DNA of 64,000 nt. Origin: Pseudomonas matsuisoli (GTDB lineage Bacteria; Pseudomonadota; Gammaproteobacteria; Pseudomonadales; Pseudomonadaceae). A model generated the notes under the pieces. The model was not told the DNA's origin. It did no database searches and saw nothing but the letters and a program-made list of their open reading frames with translations. Below are positions 21,785-30,118 of this stretch, one piece after another. The stretch's first letter is position 1. Each line of letters opens with the position of its first letter. The position numbers and the translations under genes were made by a program. The stretch is from assembly GCF_014647635.1 (NCBI RefSeq), contig NZ_BMPO01000007.1:245650-309649 (forward strand). The letters are read 5' to 3'.

Positions 21785-21798
21785 CAACACAGGTGTTG
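21785..21798. promoter_or_regulatory. Palindrome overlapping the spuI ribosome-binding site
   Basis: CAACAC-AG-GTGTTG is a perfect 14-base palindrome ending 4 bases before the spuI ATG. Its centre contains AGGTG, the only ribosome-binding-like motif there. It could be an operator, or an RNA hairpin hiding the ribosome site. Confidence 0.45.
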
Positions 21799-21802
21799 CA
21801 TC

Positions 21803-23182
21803 ATGTCGGTACCCCCGCGTGCCGTTCAGCTGGAAGAAGCGAACGCGTTCCTTGAGGAACATCCCGAGGTGCAGTTCGTAGACCTCCTCATTGCAGATAT
21901 GAATGGGGTGGTTCGTGGCAAGCGTATCGAGCGTGCCAGTCTCACCAAGGTCTACGAAAAAGGCATCAACCTCCCCGCTTCACTCTTTGCCCTCGACATC
22001 AATGGCTCCACCGTCGAAAGCACAGGCCTCGGCCTGGATATCGGTGACGCCGACCGAATTTGCTACCCCATCCCCGGCACGCTGAGCGCCGAACCCTGGC
22101 AAAAGCGCCCAACTGCGCAGTTGCTGATGACCATGCACGAACTTGATGGCCAGCCGTTCTTCGCCGACCCTCGGGAAGTGCTGCGGGGTGTCGTCGAGAA
22201 GTTCGATGAGCTGGGCCTGACGATCTGCGCCGCGTTCGAACTCGAGTTCTACCTGATCGATCAGGAAAACGTGAACGGCCGCCCGCAGCCGCCACGTTCA
22301 CCGATTTCGGGCAAACGTCCGCACTCCACCCAGGTCTATCTGATCGATGACCTCGACGAATATGCCGACTGCCTGCAAGACATGCTCGAAGGCGCGAAAG
22401 TGCAGGGTCTACCCGCAGACGCCATCGTCAAGGAAAGCGCGCCCGCACAGTTCGAGGTGAACCTCCACTACACCGAAGACGCGATCAAAGCCTGCGACCA
22501 TGCCGTGTTGCTCAAGCGCCTGATCAAGAACATCGCGTATGACCATGAGATGGACACCACCTTCATGGCCAAGCCCTACCCTGGGCAGGCGGGCAACGGC
22601 TTGCATGTGCATATTTCGTTGCTGGACAAAACGACCGGCAAGAACATTTTCGCCAGTGATGATCCCGAGCAGAACGCCGCGTTGCGCCACGCGGTCGGCG
22701 GTGTGCTCGAGACCATGCCGGCTTCGATGGCCTTTCTCTGCCCGAACGTGAACTCCTATCGGCGGTTCGGCGCACAGTTCTACGTCCCGAATGCACCAAG
22801 TTGGGGACTCGACAACCGCACAGTCGCTTTGCGCGTACCGACCGGCGCTGCTGAAGCCGTTCGCTTGGAACAACGCGTAGCGGGCGCTGATGCGAACCCG
22901 TATCTGATGATGGCGGCCATCCTGGCTGGTATTCACCATGGCCTGACCAATGAAGTCGAACCGGGCGCGCCCGTGGTTGGTAACGCGTACGAGCAGATGG
23001 AACCCAGCCTGCCGAACAACTTGCGCGACGCATTACGCCAGCTCGACGATAGCGAAGTCATCAACCGCTACATCAGTCCCGAATACATCGACATTTTCGT
23101 CGCGTGTAAGGAAAGCGAACTGGCTGAGTTCGAGCACTCCATTTCGGACCTGGAATACAACTGGTACCTGCATACGGTTTGA
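21803..23182 (+). CDS. spuI: Glutamylpolyamine synthetase SpuI
   Basis: A 459-residue glutamine-synthetase-fold protein and paralogue of SpuB. Motifs are FVDLLIADMNGVVRGKR at the N-terminus, CAAFELEFYLID (metal site), CPNVNSYRRFGAQ and GADANPYLMMAAI. In the P. aeruginosa cluster spuI is likewise divergent from spuA. It should glutamylate a polyamine or monoamine; which one is not readable from sequence. Its ribosome site lies inside a perfect palindrome. Confidence 0.92.
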   Translation: MSVPPRAVQLEEANAFLEEHPEVQFVDLLIADMNGVVRGKRIERASLTKVYEKGINLPASLFALDINGSTVESTGLGLDIGDADRICYPIPGTLSAEPWQKRPTAQLLMTMHELDGQPFFADPREVLRGVVEKFDELGLTICAAFELEFYLIDQENVNGRPQPPRSPISGKRPHSTQVYLIDDLDEYADCLQDMLEGAKVQGLPADAIVKESAPAQFEVNLHYTEDAIKACDHAVLLKRLIKNIAYDHEMDTTFMAKPYPGQAGNGLHVHISLLDKTTGKNIFASDDPEQNAALRHAVGGVLETMPASMAFLCPNVNSYRRFGAQFYVPNAPSWGLDNRTVALRVPTGAAEAVRLEQRVAGADANPYLMMAAILAGIHHGLTNEVEPGAPVVGNAYEQMEPSLPNNLRDALRQLDDSEVINRYISPEYIDIFVACKESELAEFEHSISDLEYNWYLHTV

Positions 23183-23203
23183 TCGAATGCCGCAGCAGGC
23201 CAC

Positions 23204-23235
23204 GGTGGATTACGCGGTGGCGCCGCTAATTCACC
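23204..23235. repeat. Short inverted repeat of the GGTGGATT family
   Basis: GGTGGATTACGCG ... CGCTAATTCACC, 32 bases, beginning 21 bases after the spuI stop. It matches the element at 60524-60555 in size, ends and centre. It may serve as the 3'-end stem of the spuI mRNA. Confidence 0.6.
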
Positions 23236-23300
23236 TTACATCCCTGCATACGCCTCAATTCCAAGCTCGCTGCAAGCTATTCGAGGATCGGCAGGGACTG

Positions 23301-23374
23301 CATCGCGGGCACGGCCCGCTCCCACACCGGATGATCCACCGCGCCCTTGTGGGAGCGGGCCATGCCCGCGATGA
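23301..23374. repeat. REP inverted pair (TGTGGGAGCGGGCCATGCCC family, outward orientation)
   Basis: CATCGCGGGCACGGCCCGCT...CCCACA (23301-23326) and TGTGGGAGCGGGCCATGCCC...GATG (23349-23374) face each other with a 22-base centre. The halves are in the opposite order to the pairs at 12325 and 35755. It fills the 298-base gap between spuI and the TetR gene. Confidence 0.8.
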
Positions 23375-23480
23375 GCTTACCCGACAAACACTGTTCGCGA
23401 GCAACAACGCTCCTGCCCCTGCCACCCCGCAGTGCGTTTTCGTTATGCTCACCGCCCGCCTACTCCCCAATAACCCTTGC

Positions 23481-24119
23481 ATGCCACGACCACCGAGCAA
23501 CCGCAAACCCCGCGCCAGCAGCCTGACCCGCATCGCCACGATTCTTGGGGCAGCACGTTCGCTGCTAGGCGAACAAGGCATAGACGGGTTGTCCATCTAT
23601 TCGGTAGCGGAGCGGGCGGACATCCCACCGTCCTCGGTCTACCACTTCTACGCAAGCGTGCCGGCACTCTTAGAGGCGTTGGCAGCAGACATCCACGCCG
23701 CGTTCCGCGACGCGCTTCATGCGCCGATCGATGAGGCAAGCATTACGACGTGGCGGGATCTATCACGGACCCTGGAGCTGCGGATGCTGGCCGTTTACGC
23801 GAGCGACGCGGCCGCACGCCAATTGATCCTGACGCAGCACGGGCTGACAGAGCTCAATCAGGCTGACAGCCTGCATGATCTCGAGCTTGGCCGATCAATG
23901 CAGGCGTTGTTCGAACGCTATTTCTATCTGCCAGTGTTACCGGACGACATCGATGTGTTCGCCCTAGCGATGGAGCTAGGCGATCGCGTCTATGCCCGCT
24001 CGGTCCAGCAACATGGTGTGATCACACCTCGCCTGGCCCAAGAGGGCATGCGTGTGTTCGATGCCTACCTCGGCCTTTATCTGCCGCCTTATCTGCGTCG
24101 TCGCGAAGGCACCGACTGA
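23481..24119 (+). CDS. TetR-family regulator, candidate AguR counterpart
   Basis: A 212-residue TetR-type protein. The helix-turn-helix is near residues 37-57 (LSIYSVAERADIPPSSVYHFY); the C-terminal domain is not diagnostic. An in-frame ATG at 23445 would add 12 residues; I prefer 23481, since MPRPPSNRKPR is a usual basic start. It lies between spuI and the agu genes, the position held in P. aeruginosa by aguR, the agmatine-responsive repressor of aguBA. The link to AguR is positional only; here a hydroxypyruvate-isomerase-like gene separates it from aguB. Confidence 0.8.
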   Translation: MPRPPSNRKPRASSLTRIATILGAARSLLGEQGIDGLSIYSVAERADIPPSSVYHFYASVPALLEALAADIHAAFRDALHAPIDEASITTWRDLSRTLELRMLAVYASDAAARQLILTQHGLTELNQADSLHDLELGRSMQALFERYFYLPVLPDDIDVFALAMELGDRVYARSVQQHGVITPRLAQEGMRVFDAYLGLYLPPYLRRREGTD

Positions 24120-24146
24120 GACCCAAGGTCCGCGCACGCGCATACT

Positions 24147-24923
24147 TTACTTCCAGGGTTCATACCACCCGAGTCCGTCTTCGGTCCGCCCCCGCGGTAC
24201 ATATTCACAGCCGACCCAGCCGTCGTAACCGCTTTCGTCGAGCATGCGAAACAGATAGGCGTAGTCCACCTCGCCCTCATCAGGCTCATGGCGATCCGGC
24301 ACCCCGGCGATCTGCACATGCCCCACACTCGACTGGTAACGGCGAAACCCCGCGGCGAGGTTACCGTCCATGATCTGAGCATGAAAGAAATCGAGCTGAA
24401 CCCGTAGGTTCGGCTCGGCCAGCTCAGCCACGATGTCATGTGCCTGGGCCTGATGATTAAGGAAATAGCCCGGCATGCTGCGGGTGTTGATCGGTTCGAT
24501 CAGCAGCGTCATACCAAGCGGCGCCATCCGACGCGCCGCGTACTGCAGATTCCTCAGGTAGCAGTCGCGCATAGCCGGCTTGCTACCCTCATCGGCAACG
24601 ATGCCCGCCATCGCGTGCAGGTTTGCGCAGCGGAGCACCTGCGCATATTCCAACGCCCGCTCGAGCCCTTCCCGGAATTCGGATTCGCGCCCAGGGAGCG
24701 CCGCCAAACCGCGCTCTCCTGCACCAAAATTACCGGGCGGGAGGTTGAATAGCACCTGTATCAAATCGTGCTGCTCTAAACGTTGCGCCAGATCAGCTGC
24801 CGACTCCCCGTAGGGAAACAGGTACTCGACGCCCTTGAAGCCCGCTCGGGCAGCGCGATCGAATCGATCAAGGAAAGGCGCATCGGCAAACATCAGGCTG
24901 AGGTTGGCAGCGAATCGTGGCAT
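24147..24923 (-). CDS. Hydroxypyruvate isomerase family protein (Hyi/OtnI type)
   Basis: A 258-residue TIM-barrel sugar isomerase-like protein. The start MPRFAANLSLMFADAPFLDRF, GFKGVEYLFPYG, LLIEPINTRSMPGYFL (a metal-ligand glutamate) and VQLDFFHAQIM are typical of Hyi/2-oxotetronate isomerases. It converges on the TetR gene with 27 bases between stops. These enzymes usually sit with tartronate semialdehyde or glyoxylate genes; here the neighbours are polyamine genes, so its physiological partner is unclear. Confidence 0.85.
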   Translation of the reverse strand: MPRFAANLSLMFADAPFLDRFDRAARAGFKGVEYLFPYGESAADLAQRLEQHDLIQVLFNLPPGNFGAGERGLAALPGRESEFREGLERALEYAQVLRCANLHAMAGIVADEGSKPAMRDCYLRNLQYAARRMAPLGMTLLIEPINTRSMPGYFLNHQAQAHDIVAELAEPNLRVQLDFFHAQIMDGNLAAGFRRYQSSVGHVQIAGVPDRHEPDEGEVDYAYLFRMLDESGYDGWVGCEYVPRGRTEDGLGWYEPWK

Positions 24924-25312
24924 GAGTCACCTTCGGTATGAAGACAGTTATAAGCCCGTCGGCTTGGTCTGGAAGGTTTAATAGTATTCCGATGATAGGG
25001 CTGCGCTGCTGACAGCGCATCTCACGCCATTACGCACTACAGATTTGTTGCTCCTTCGTCCGTATGACGAAAGTAATCAACGGCAAGTTATGCATCACAT
25101 GACCAACGCTATTCGCTCGGTGACCCGAATGGGATATCGATTTTTATCGATTCAATAAGCTTCATATACTTCATGCCTGAGGTTTTTAACCTTTAAATAC
25201 AGATAATAATCGCCTATAAGATGACATCCGTCGCGCTTGTCGAGACTCCCTAGAACGGGGTGGTCCAATCGATACGTCCTAGCTTATTTCCAACGTTCAA
25301 GAGGTTCATGCC
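24924..25312. promoter_or_regulatory. AT-rich divergent promoter region upstream of aguB
   Basis: No gene is seen in these 389 bases. The part from about 25120 to 25235 is clearly more AT-rich than the rest of the window. It contains ATCGAT-TTTT-ATCGAT (25136-25151), the palindrome AGGTT-TTT-AACCT (25180-25192) and a TATAAG -10-like hexamer near 25216. These are candidate operator and promoter elements for aguBA. Confidence 0.5.
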
Positions 25313-26191
25313 ATGACTCGCATCGTCACCGTCGCCGCCACTCAGATGGCCTGTTCCTGGGACCGATCGGCGAATATCGCCAATGCTGAAAAGCTCGTTC
25401 GCGAGGCAGCGGCAAAGGGCGCGCAAGTCATCTTGATCCAGGAACTGTTTGAAACGCCCTATTTCTGCCAGAAGCCCAATCCCGAATACCTGCAACTAGC
25501 GACCTCGATCGAGGAAAACCCAGCAATTCAGCACTTCCAGAAAATCGCGGCTGAGTTGCAAGTCGTGCTTCCCATCAGTTTCTTCGAGCTGCGTGGACGG
25601 GCGCGTTTCAACAGCATCGCCATCATCGATGCCGATGGGCGCAATCTCGGGATCTACCGCAAGAGCCACATTCCGGATGGCCCCGGCTATCACGAGAAGT
25701 ACTACTTCAACCCGGGTGATACGGGCTTCAAGGTCTGGCAAACGCGCTACGCCAAAATCGGAGTCGCGATTTGCTGGGACCAGTGGTTCCCTGAGACAGC
25801 ACGCAGCATGGCGTTGATGGGGGCGGAATTGCTGTTCTACCCGACCGCGATCGGCAGCGAACCTCATGATCCCAACATCACCTCGCGCGATCACTGGCAG
25901 CGCGTGCAACAAGGCCATGCGGGCGCGAACCTGATGCCATTGATTGCCAGCAATCGCGTCGGTACCGAAGAGCAGGATGGGTACGACATCACGTTCTATG
26001 GCTCGTCGTTCATTGCCGATCAATTTGGTGCCAAGGTCGAGGAAGCCAACGAAACTGAAGAAACCGTGCTCGTGCATCAGTTCGACCTAGACCAACTGGA
26101 GCACATCCGTTCGGCCTGGGGCGTGTTTCGCGATCGCCGCCCGAACCTCTATGCACCGATCAAGACCCTGGATGGCTCACTCGAGTCATGA
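25313..26191 (+). CDS. aguB: N-carbamoylputrescine amidase AguB
   Basis: A 292-residue nitrilase-superfamily amidase that converts N-carbamoylputrescine into putrescine, CO2 and ammonia. The Glu-Lys-Cys triad is visible: E in [15 protein letters not shown] in [13 protein letters not shown] and C in [11 protein letters not shown]. The ribosome site AAGAGG precedes the ATG. Its stop overlaps the first possible start of aguA, so the two genes form one operon completing agmatine breakdown. Confidence 0.95.
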   Translation: MTRIVTVAATQMACSWDRSANIANAEKLVREAAAKGAQVILIQELFETPYFCQKPNPEYLQLATSIEENPAIQHFQKIAAELQVVLPISFFELRGRARFNSIAIIDADGRNLGIYRKSHIPDGPGYHEKYYFNPGDTGFKVWQTRYAKIGVAICWDQWFPETARSMALMGAELLFYPTAIGSEPHDPNITSRDHWQRVQQGHAGANLMPLIASNRVGTEEQDGYDITFYGSSFIADQFGAKVEEANETEETVLVHQFDLDQLEHIRSAWGVFRDRRPNLYAPIKTLDGSLES

Positions 26192-26220
26192 GCCAGCGCG
26201 CCGAAATGAGCGAGACCGAC

Positions 26221-27315
26221 ATGACTTTAATGAGCACCCCACGCGGTGACGGATTCCGCATGCCGGCGGAATGGGAACCGCACAGGCAGACGTGGATGGT
26301 CTGGCCGGAGCGGCCCGACAATTGGCGTTTGGGCGGCAAACCGGCGCAAGCGGCATTTACGGTGGTGGCGAAAGCGATCGCACGCTTCGAACCCGTGACC
26401 GTCTGTGCAAGCGCTGCGCAGTTCGAGAATGCCCGTGCACAGCTCGACCATGACGCCATTCGTGTTATCGAAATGAGCACTGACGACGCCTGGGTACGGG
26501 ACACCGGCCCCACCTTCGTGACCCATGCGAACGGAGAAGTGCGCGGCGTGGATTGGGCCTTCAATGCCTGGGGTGGTCTTGACGGCGGCCTCTACTTTCC
26601 TTGGCAGCGGGACGACCAAGTCGCCCGCAAGATTCTCGAGATCGAAGGGTGCAAAGGCTATCGCACGGAGGGATTTGTTCTTGAAGGCGGTTCAATCCAT
26701 GTAGACGGCGAAGGTACGCTGATCACGACGGAAGAATGCCTACTGAATCGCAACAGGAACCCACACCTGTCCCGCGAGGAAATCGAACAGGTATTGGCCG
26801 ATCACCTGGCGATCGATCGGGTGATCTGGCTACCGTTTGGTCTTTATAACGACGAAACCGACGGGCATGTGGACAACTTCTGCTGTTTCGTACGCCCAGG
26901 CGAAGTTCTGCTGGCCTGGACGGATGATCCACAGGATCCCAACTATTCGCGCTGCCAAGCGGCGAAGAAGGCGTTGTCCGCCGTCAAAGACGCCAAGGGT
27001 CGATCATTGACGGTTCACACGGTTCCGATACCCGGGCCGCTGTACGCCAGTGAGAATGAATGCGCGGGCGTCGACAAAGCCGTCGGATCACAGCCACGCG
27101 ACCCGTCCGTTCGACTGGCCGGCTCTTATGTGAATTTTTTGATCGTCAACGGTGGCGTAATCGCTCCTTCATTTGGCGATCCGAAGGACTATGAAGCGGA
27201 GGCGATATTGCGACGGATATTTCCCGAACACGAAATCGTGCTGGTGCCGGGACGGGAAATCCTGTTGGGCGGCGGAAACATTCATTGCATCACGCAGCAG
27301 CAACCGTGCCCGTAG
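26221..27315 (+). CDS. aguA: Agmatine deiminase AguA
   Basis: A 364-residue guanidino-group-modifying enzyme that turns agmatine into N-carbamoylputrescine, the substrate of AguB. Key blocks are [40 protein letters not shown] and the C-terminal [12 protein letters not shown], which carries the nucleophilic cysteine. Possible ATG starts lie at 26188, 26206, 26221 and 26233. I chose 26221 because [18 protein letters not shown] best matches the family start, although 26188 would give an ATGA overlap with aguB. An intrinsic terminator follows. Confidence 0.94.
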   Translation: MTLMSTPRGDGFRMPAEWEPHRQTWMVWPERPDNWRLGGKPAQAAFTVVAKAIARFEPVTVCASAAQFENARAQLDHDAIRVIEMSTDDAWVRDTGPTFVTHANGEVRGVDWAFNAWGGLDGGLYFPWQRDDQVARKILEIEGCKGYRTEGFVLEGGSIHVDGEGTLITTEECLLNRNRNPHLSREEIEQVLADHLAIDRVIWLPFGLYNDETDGHVDNFCCFVRPGEVLLAWTDDPQDPNYSRCQAAKKALSAVKDAKGRSLTVHTVPIPGPLYASENECAGVDKAVGSQPRDPSVRLAGSYVNFLIVNGGVIAPSFGDPKDYEAEAILRRIFPEHEIVLVPGREILLGGGNIHCITQQQPCP

Positions 27316-27331
27316 CGAGTTGCTCTAAACG

Positions 27332-27367
27332 AAAAACCCGCCGCAGCATTCGCTGGGCGGGTTTTTT
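27332..27367. terminator. Bidirectional terminator between aguA and the porin gene
   Basis: AAAAACCCGCC-GCAGCATTCGCTG-GGCGGGTTTTTT has a GC-rich stem with A and T tracts on both sides. It lies 16 bases after the aguA stop and just beyond the stop of the convergent porin gene, so it can serve both. Confidence 0.9.
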
Positions 27368-27382
27368 ATTACGGTGTAACGA

Positions 27383-28699
27383 TTACAGCAGGGACAGCGT
27401 GTAGCTGACGATCACACGGTTCTGGTCGATGTCGCGCTGACCTTCGACATCGGAACGCAGCGAAGCGTTACGCCAGGCGAAGCCGAGACCCTTCGCAGCA
27501 CCGTTCTGGATAACGTACTCGACAGCGAAGTCACGCTCCCACTCATCGCCACGGTTGCCGTTAGTTGCGCGGCCATCAACACCTTTGAGGTATGCGAGTG
27601 TGGTTTTCAGACCAGGCACGCCCAGCGACGAGAAGTCATAGACGTATTGACCGAACGTAGTGTTTTCACCGGCACGGGTGAACGCGGTGATCTGACGGTC
27701 AGTCAGCAGGTAGACGCTCGCCCCGCCGTTGCCTTCTCCGGTGCTGCCTTGGTTCAGCTGTGCGAAGCCGCTGTCGTCCGAAACACGCTGGTGACCCAGA
27801 GTGAAGGCATGCCCAGCCAAGCTGTACGTGAATGCAGCACTCCAGGTGTTGTTGTCGATTTCACCGCTATTGTTTTTCGTATAGCCGGCGAAACGGTGGC
27901 CCGCAGTACCGTTGCTATTGGCACCGGTCGAGTCGGTTTTGAAATAGCGAAGGTCGGTCTTGAACGATTGCTTATCACCGAGCGGCAGCACATGGGTCAG
28001 CCCCACGAAGTGCTGCTTGTAGTACTCGTCCAGCTTGGCGAAGTAGTACTGCGCAGTCAGATCCTTGGTCGCTTTCCAATCACCGCCGGCGAACCAGAAT
28101 TCGTTGCTATCCTCAGCACCACCATTCACGGAGAGACCGCTGCGGTTGGTAGAGGCACGGCCTACCGCATGCTCAAGGCGACCACCAGTCAGGGTAAGAC
28201 CGTCGATCTCGTTCGACGTGATCATTCCGCCTTCGAATGTTTGCGGCAACAGACGACCATCGTTAGCTACGAGGATCGGCAGCTTCGGCATCAGCGCACT
28301 ACCGTAGGTTGCAGTGGTCTTGGAGAAACGAACCTTAGCGTTCGCACCCAGGCGGCTCCACTCATGACGGGCAGAACCATCTTCATCCGGGCTGACGGTG
28401 GTGCCATTGTGGCGACCTGCACCGCTATCCAAACGCAGGCCTACTAGAGCCAACGCATCAATACCGAAACCGACGGTGCCTTCGGTGAAGCCGGATTTGT
28501 AGTCGAACATGAAGCCCTGCGCCCACTCTTCCGAGTAAGACGGATCGGCATCACCGCTACGGTTGTCGTTGTTGAAGTAGAAATTACGCAGTCCAACGGT
28601 GGCCTTGCTGTCCCCGATGAAATCGGCAGAAGCGGTCTGGCTCAAGGCCATCCCCAGCGTCGCAGCCGAGATGGCAAATCCCAGTTTTGTCTTGAGCAT
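27383..28699 (-). CDS. OprD-family outer-membrane porin (OprE-like)
   Basis: A 438-residue porin. The signal peptide MLKTKLGFAISAATLGMALS ends near TASADF, followed by alternating beta-strand sequence such as VGLRNFYFNNDNRSG and SEEWAQGFMFDYKSGFTEGTVGFGIDALALVG, the OprD-family N-terminal pattern. It ends in YTLSLL, close to the hydrophobic C-terminus expected of porins. I chose the ATG at 28699 since the signal peptide begins there; the frame upstream is unrelated. P. aeruginosa has oprE beside aguA, so this is probably the equivalent; polyamine or amino-acid passage is only an inference. Confidence 0.88.
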   Translation of the reverse strand: MLKTKLGFAISAATLGMALSQTASADFIGDSKATVGLRNFYFNNDNRSGDADPSYSEEWAQGFMFDYKSGFTEGTVGFGIDALALVGLRLDSGAGRHNGTTVSPDEDGSARHEWSRLGANAKVRFSKTTATYGSALMPKLPILVANDGRLLPQTFEGGMITSNEIDGLTLTGGRLEHAVGRASTNRSGLSVNGGAEDSNEFWFAGGDWKATKDLTAQYYFAKLDEYYKQHFVGLTHVLPLGDKQSFKTDLRYFKTDSTGANSNGTAGHRFAGYTKNNSGEIDNNTWSAAFTYSLAGHAFTLGHQRVSDDSGFAQLNQGSTGEGNGGASVYLLTDRQITAFTRAGENTTFGQYVYDFSSLGVPGLKTTLAYLKGVDGRATNGNRGDEWERDFAVEYVIQNGAAKGLGFAWRNASLRSDVEGQRDIDQNRVIVSYTLSLL

Positions 28700-28905
28700 T
28701 TCTTGTTGTCTCCAGTGGTGTGTTTTTGCAGCGTTAATGGCACCGGCTATTGCCAGGTAAACATTGGGCTGTTGCGCAACATAACGACTTCGTGAGACAG
28801 CGTAGACCATTCAATTCGGTAGGCAGCAGTAAGGCAGCACCCACTTCAATCCTGTCACGCTCGACCGCATCTCAACCGTCGACGCTGCGCTTATTATCAA
28901 CTTTC

Positions 28906-28934
28906 GCAGGTCTCGACAACCGTGTCGGACCTGC
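28906..28934. promoter_or_regulatory. Long inverted repeat between the GGDEF gene and the porin gene
   Basis: GCAGGTC-TC-GACA-ACCG-TGTC-G-GACCTGC is a nested 29-base inverted repeat. It lies 68 bases beyond the stop of the PAS-GGDEF gene and about 200 bases upstream of the porin start. With no T-run on the minus strand it could be a regulatory site of the porin promoter or a 3'-end structure. The rest of the 302-base gap shows no gene. Confidence 0.4.
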
Positions 28935-29001
28935 AGCGGCCCAAGAATGCCATTTCTGGAGAAAAAAAGAAGCCTTGATGAACTTATGGGGACAGCTGGC
29001 G

Positions 29002-29994
29002 TCATCCTTCGCCTAAGCTGTCGTCCTCCGCGAGCATGATCTGGTTCTTGCCCATTCGCTTGGCGCGATACATCGCGGCATCGGCGCGACCAAACATCGC
29101 ATCTAGCGACGTATCCACCGCCCTCAGACTGGTAAGACCCTGGCTGAGCGTGACGCCGAAGCTTCCCGCTTCGGACGAGAAGTGCAAGCGCTGCACTTCT
29201 CGTTGAAGTCGCTCCGCGATCTGCAGCGCCAGATCAGGAGTGCACCCTGGCAGCAGTGCTGCGAATTCCTCGCCGCCGATACGCCCGAAGAGATCACCTC
29301 GGCGGAGTACGTTCGCGCCTGCCTGAGCGATACGCTGCAGTACCTGATCACCCATCTGGTGGCCATGGCGGTCGTTAATCTTCTTGAAGTCATCGATATC
29401 TAGTAACAGGAATGCCAGCGGGCTACCGAACTCTTTAGCTAACTCGAATTCACGCAGGGCGCAATCGAAGAAGTGACGGCGGTTGCTGCTTTGAGTCAGC
29501 ACATCGGTCGTCGCTAGGCGATGCAGTTCGCCTTCGAGCTGTTTCTTCTCGGTAATGTCTTCGGCGATCCCGACGATAACGACATGATCGTCTTGTTCGC
29601 GGCGACTGACGAAACATTTGTCACTCAGCCAACGAACCTGCCCATCGCCACGAATGATGCGGTATTCACGCCCTTCCATGGCGTCCTTTACCAGCACCTC
29701 TGCAAGGCTTTGCTCCGCGTACTCCAGGTCATCCGGGTAGATGCTGTTACGCCATTCGCCGAAGTCGGCGAGCAATAGCGCCGCCGAGCGTCCGAAAACG
29801 CGCTCGTACGCAGGGCTGACATAGAGGTAGTTCTGCGCGCTCCAGTCGAACGCCCAAAGCACAGCATTGACGCTACCGAGGAGGCTACTGAACATCTGTT
29901 CGCGCTCACGCAGTCGCTCGACTTCTCCTCGGCTGTGCAACAGCGCGAGGGTCAACTGCTCAAGCTCAGTAGAATGACCGGGTGCATCTTCCAT
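29002..29994 (-). CDS. PAS-GGDEF diguanylate cyclase
   Basis: A 330-residue protein predicted to make cyclic di-GMP. A short coiled start (LEQLTLALLHSRGEVERLREREQMF) leads into a PAS domain (residues about 35-155: AVLWAFDWSAQNYLYVSPAYERVFG). The GGDEF domain covers about 165-325, with DIDDFKKINDRHGHQMGD and the intact active-site motif GGEEF (RIGGEEFAALLPG). There is no membrane segment. A close P. aeruginosa equivalent sits next to oprE. The signal sensed by PAS is unknown. Confidence 0.92.
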   Translation of the reverse strand: MEDAPGHSTELEQLTLALLHSRGEVERLREREQMFSSLLGSVNAVLWAFDWSAQNYLYVSPAYERVFGRSAALLLADFGEWRNSIYPDDLEYAEQSLAEVLVKDAMEGREYRIIRGDGQVRWLSDKCFVSRREQDDHVVIVGIAEDITEKKQLEGELHRLATTDVLTQSSNRRHFFDCALREFELAKEFGSPLAFLLLDIDDFKKINDRHGHQMGDQVLQRIAQAGANVLRRGDLFGRIGGEEFAALLPGCTPDLALQIAERLQREVQRLHFSSEAGSFGVTLSQGLTSLRAVDTSLDAMFGRADAAMYRAKRMGKNQIMLAEDDSLGEG

Positions 29995-30043
29995 GGTGCG
30001 ACTCTCTACGACTGATCGAATGGTGCTCTGACAGCGAATACAT

Positions 30044-30073
30044 AAAAAAAAACCGCAATCGCGGTTTTTTTTT
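30044..30073. terminator. Terminator between desA and the GGDEF gene
   Basis: AAAAAAAAACCGC-AATC-GCGGTTTTTTTTT has a short stem but perfect A/T tracts on both sides. For desA, read leftward, it lies 46 bases beyond the stop; the GGDEF start follows 50 bases later, so the two genes are separate units. Confidence 0.85.
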
Positions 30074-30118
30074 AATAAGCGGTCAACATCACTTTATAAG
30101 TGTGACCTGCGCCTCATT

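Noticed and set aside
22950..24119. A long open frame (389 codons) that overlaps the end of spuI.
   Set aside because: Only the part from 23481 encodes a TetR protein; the earlier codons are a shadow of spuI and of a REP element.
28880..28905. A possible ANR/FNR box upstream of the porin gene (TTGAT half-site on the minus strand).
   Set aside because: Only one half-site is present; the matching ATCAA half is missing at the required spacing.
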